From: Paenibacillus albidus
Lineage (GTDB): Bacteria; Bacillota; Bacilli; Paenibacillales; Paenibacillaceae
Direction: 5' to 3'
Assembly (NCBI RefSeq): GCF_014644435.1
Contig: NZ_BMKR01000002.1
Location: forward strand, 186,001 to 250,000
Length of the DNA stretch: 64,000 bases
Shown: positions 62,026 to 64,000 of the stretch, one piece after another
Numbering within the stretch: the stretch's first letter is position 1
Layout: each line of letters begins with the position of its first letter
Made by a program: the position numbers and the translations under genes
The notes under the pieces: generated by a model
Seen by the model: the letters and a program-made list of their open reading frames with translations, nothing else
What the model was told of the DNA's origin: nothing
Databases searched by the model: none

Positions 62026-64000
62026 ATGAACAAAACAATTAGACGTATTTCACAAGCTCTTTCATCCAGATCCTTGCAGAGAAAAATGATGCTGATCTTC
62101 TCCATTATGTTAATCATTCCTATGCTCGCAGTCAGCTACTTCTCTTATGACAGTTCAAAAGACCAGCTTGAGCTGAAAATGCAGGAAACCACCCGCTCCA
62201 GCGTCAATTTATTGCAGGTGACTGTTAATGAAATCGTCTCGGCATCGGTACGCAATGTAAAGCAGTTAAGCCAGCAAATTACTTCGGCGGATGTAGATGC
62301 CAAAAGCCCGGCAGCCCGCAAACTGATCGACCTGTTCATGAAGGAGCATCCGGAGCTTGAGATTCTAACCATCGGCAATAACAACGGAACGTGGATGAAA
62401 TCACCGGACCCCGGCCATCAGGATTATGATCCGCGTACAAGGGAATGGTATAAAGCATCATTAAGCACACCCGGAGAAATCTCCATCGTCAACCCTTTTA
62501 AATCGGTGACTACCGGCAACTTTAATTTGACCCTCTCCCACACGTTCACCGATGGCAAAGGAGCAATAAACATCAGTTTAAGCCTCAAAAAGATGGGGGA
62601 ATTAATCAATAGCATCAAGGTTGGCGAGGAAGGGTATCTTTTTGTGATGGATCAGGCTCATAAATATGTCGCGCATCCCACCAAAATCGCCGGAGATGAA
62701 GTAAACGAGCAGATCCTGCAGAAGGTTGTTGGGCGCAGCGGGAACATCTCGTTTATCGACCCCGAGACCCAATTGTTAATGAAGGGTTACTATACTACGG
62801 ATGAAATCAGCGGATTTATTATTGTCGGCGTACTCTCTACGGATGAAATATCAGATGCTTCCATGGATATTCTAAAGACGGGAATTCTCGTGATTGTGAT
62901 CACATTAATTATATCGCTGATATTCTTGTATTTTGCCGTCCGCAGCATTACCAAACCGATTCTCCAGCTGAATCACTCCGCACGGCGTGTTAGTGAGGGG
63001 TATCTGAATGAGCACATCGAACTGAAACGTACGGATGAAATCGGACAGCTGGCGGAGAATTATAATGAAATGGTCCACTCCCTCAGAGGCATTGTGGTGG
63101 ATATCTCGGACACCTCTGGCCTGCTTGCCGCCTCGAGCCAGCAATTAACGGCTACTACCGAGGAGAACGCCAAGGCCGTAACCTACGTAACCGAACTGGT
63201 TCAGGAGTCTTCGGATGGTGTTGAGACCCAAACGGCGGCCATGAGTGAAACCTCAAGAGCGATGGAAGAAATGTCCGGCGGTATTCAAAAAATCACTGAA
63301 GCGGCTGCCTCCATTGTAGATTCTTCGGCAGATACCCGGAAGGATGTAGAGAATGGCAACCGCAAGGTCGAGCTGGTGAGCCGGCAGATGGATGCCATCA
63401 AGCAGTCTACTGCCCATTCCTCAGAACTCATTGGACAGCTCAACGGATTAAACTCACGGGTCTCCGAAATGAGCACCGCCATTTCCAATATTGCCGTGCA
63501 GACGAATCTGTTATCACTTAATGCAGGAATTGAGGCGGCACGTGCAGGTGAGCATGGCCGGGGATTTGCTGTTGTAGCTTCAGAGGTGAGAAAGCTGGCA
63601 GATCAGTCCAAAACGACCGCCGGCAGCATTCAAGAGGTTATTGAGCAAATGACCGGTCTGATTAACCAGACCTACGAAGCTATCCACCATACGGTCTCGG
63701 CAGACGTAGAACTCGGAATCCATGTAACGGATGAAGCCAAGGAAGCTTTTGCCAACATTGAACATTCAACAGCCCGGATCAATGGTCAGATTCATGACAT
63801 TTCTGCGATCACTCAGCAAATGTCGGCCGGCGCTGAAGAGGTAACCGCTTCGGTGCTGGAAATCTCCAATATCTCACGCTCCACGTCGGATGCGTTCCAG
63901 AACGTGACTGCAGCCACCGAACAGCAGCTGGCCTCGATGGAGGAGATTTCAACCTCTACCACCGAGCTGTCCAAAATGGCCATGGATCTGCAGCATAAGA
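62026..64000 (+). CDS. Methyl-accepting chemotaxis protein (partial, 3' end outside)
   Basis: The frame is open from ATG 62026 to the window end, 658 codons, with no stop. TM1 is about 22-42, followed by a dCACHE-like extracellular sensor ([13 protein letters not shown] is typical) and TM2 about 285-305, a HAMP segment ([20 protein letters not shown]), and a long signalling coiled coil. The hairpin tip [20 protein letters not shown] departs from the usual [12 protein letters not shown] at one residue. It senses a small solute and controls CheA. Ligand unknown. Confidence 0.93.
   Translation, partial: MNKTIRRISQALSSRSLQRKMMLIFSIMLIIPMLAVSYFSYDSSKDQLELKMQETTRSSVNLLQVTVNEIVSASVRNVKQLSQQITSADVDAKSPAARKLIDLFMKEHPELEILTIGNNNGTWMKSPDPGHQDYDPRTREWYKASLSTPGEISIVNPFKSVTTGNFNLTLSHTFTDGKGAINISLSLKKMGELINSIKVGEEGYLFVMDQAHKYVAHPTKIAGDEVNEQILQKVVGRSGNISFIDPETQLLMKGYYTTDEISGFIIVGVLSTDEISDASMDILKTGILVIVITLIISLIFLYFAVRSITKPILQLNHSARRVSEGYLNEHIELKRTDEIGQLAENYNEMVHSLRGIVVDISDTSGLLAASSQQLTATTEENAKAVTYVTELVQESSDGVETQTAAMSETSRAMEEMSGGIQKITEAAASIVDSSADTRKDVENGNRKVELVSRQMDAIKQSTAHSSELIGQLNGLNSRVSEMSTAISNIAVQTNLLSLNAGIEAARAGEHGRGFAVVASEVRKLADQSKTTAGSIQEVIEQMTGLINQTYEAIHHTVSADVELGIHVTDEAKEAFANIEHSTARINGQIHDISAITQQMSAGAEEVTASVLEISNISRSTSDAFQNVTAATEQQLASMEEISTSTTELSKMAMDLQHK

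Overview
The window looks like chromosomal DNA of a spore-forming, motile, Gram-positive bacterium, most likely Paenibacillus. The evidence is the cwlJ-gerQ spore-germination pair, strong AGGAGG-type ribosome binding sites, mother-cell sigma-type promoters, a PspA/DUF350/DUF4178/DUF4247 cluster, a 3D/LysM wall protein, and a PyrK/PyrD-type dihydroorotate dehydrogenase. Genus is inferred from family content; no rRNA or tRNA is present to confirm it. I see no CRISPR array, prophage or biosynthetic cluster.

Layout. 1-1.5 kb is a decayed AT-rich region with a frameshifted glycosyltransferase and two ORF scraps. 1.5-4.6 kb is spore-related: a probable spore-surface protein, gerQ, cwlJ, a DUF2500 protein, and a 57-aa Cys-rich protein behind an FNR/CRP-type box. 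4.7-25.6 kb is a run of metabolic, transport and regulatory genes: beta-propeller lipoprotein, amino acid permease, ldh, a Xer-type recombinase, ECF sigma/anti-sigma pair, esterase, PQQ-like protein, aminotransferase, PadR pair, VOC protein, panE with a structured leader, SgrR-like regulator with MFS pump, and WYL regulator with Gfo/Idh oxidoreductase. 25.7-27.9 kb is a 2.1-kb segment bounded by near-perfect 33-bp direct repeats; the right copy overlaps the 3' end of mobB. It carries a GNAT gene and a XerS-like recombinase. 27.9-36.4 kb holds mobB-moeA, the stress cluster behind a sigmaW-type promoter, an LpdD-like gene, pyrDK, a polysaccharide deacetylase and a LysM-3D protein.

36.8-43 kb holds ppk and ppx, convergent and overlapping, then a polar amino acid ABC transporter. 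43-50.6 kb is an alpha-glucan locus: neopullulanase, an IS3 remnant, glgA, glgB and divergent glgC. 50.7-56 kb is a tightly overlapped operon (ABC ATPase, VCBS lipoprotein, response regulator, histidine kinase, double GNAT). 56-64 kb has a half-size MFS protein, an ArsR-like regulator with a HAD hydrolase, a DsbA-like protein, topoisomerase III and a chemotaxis receptor that runs off the window.

The most unusual signals are not genes. One is the repeat-bounded xerS module in the mobB tail. Another is four dispersed 28-bp near-palindromes with an 11-6-11 layout whose one arm resembles the XerD half of Firmicute dif. Others are the structured leader upstream of panE, two perfect TGTGA-N6-TCACA boxes, and two small genes of 57 and 30 codons that are easily missed.
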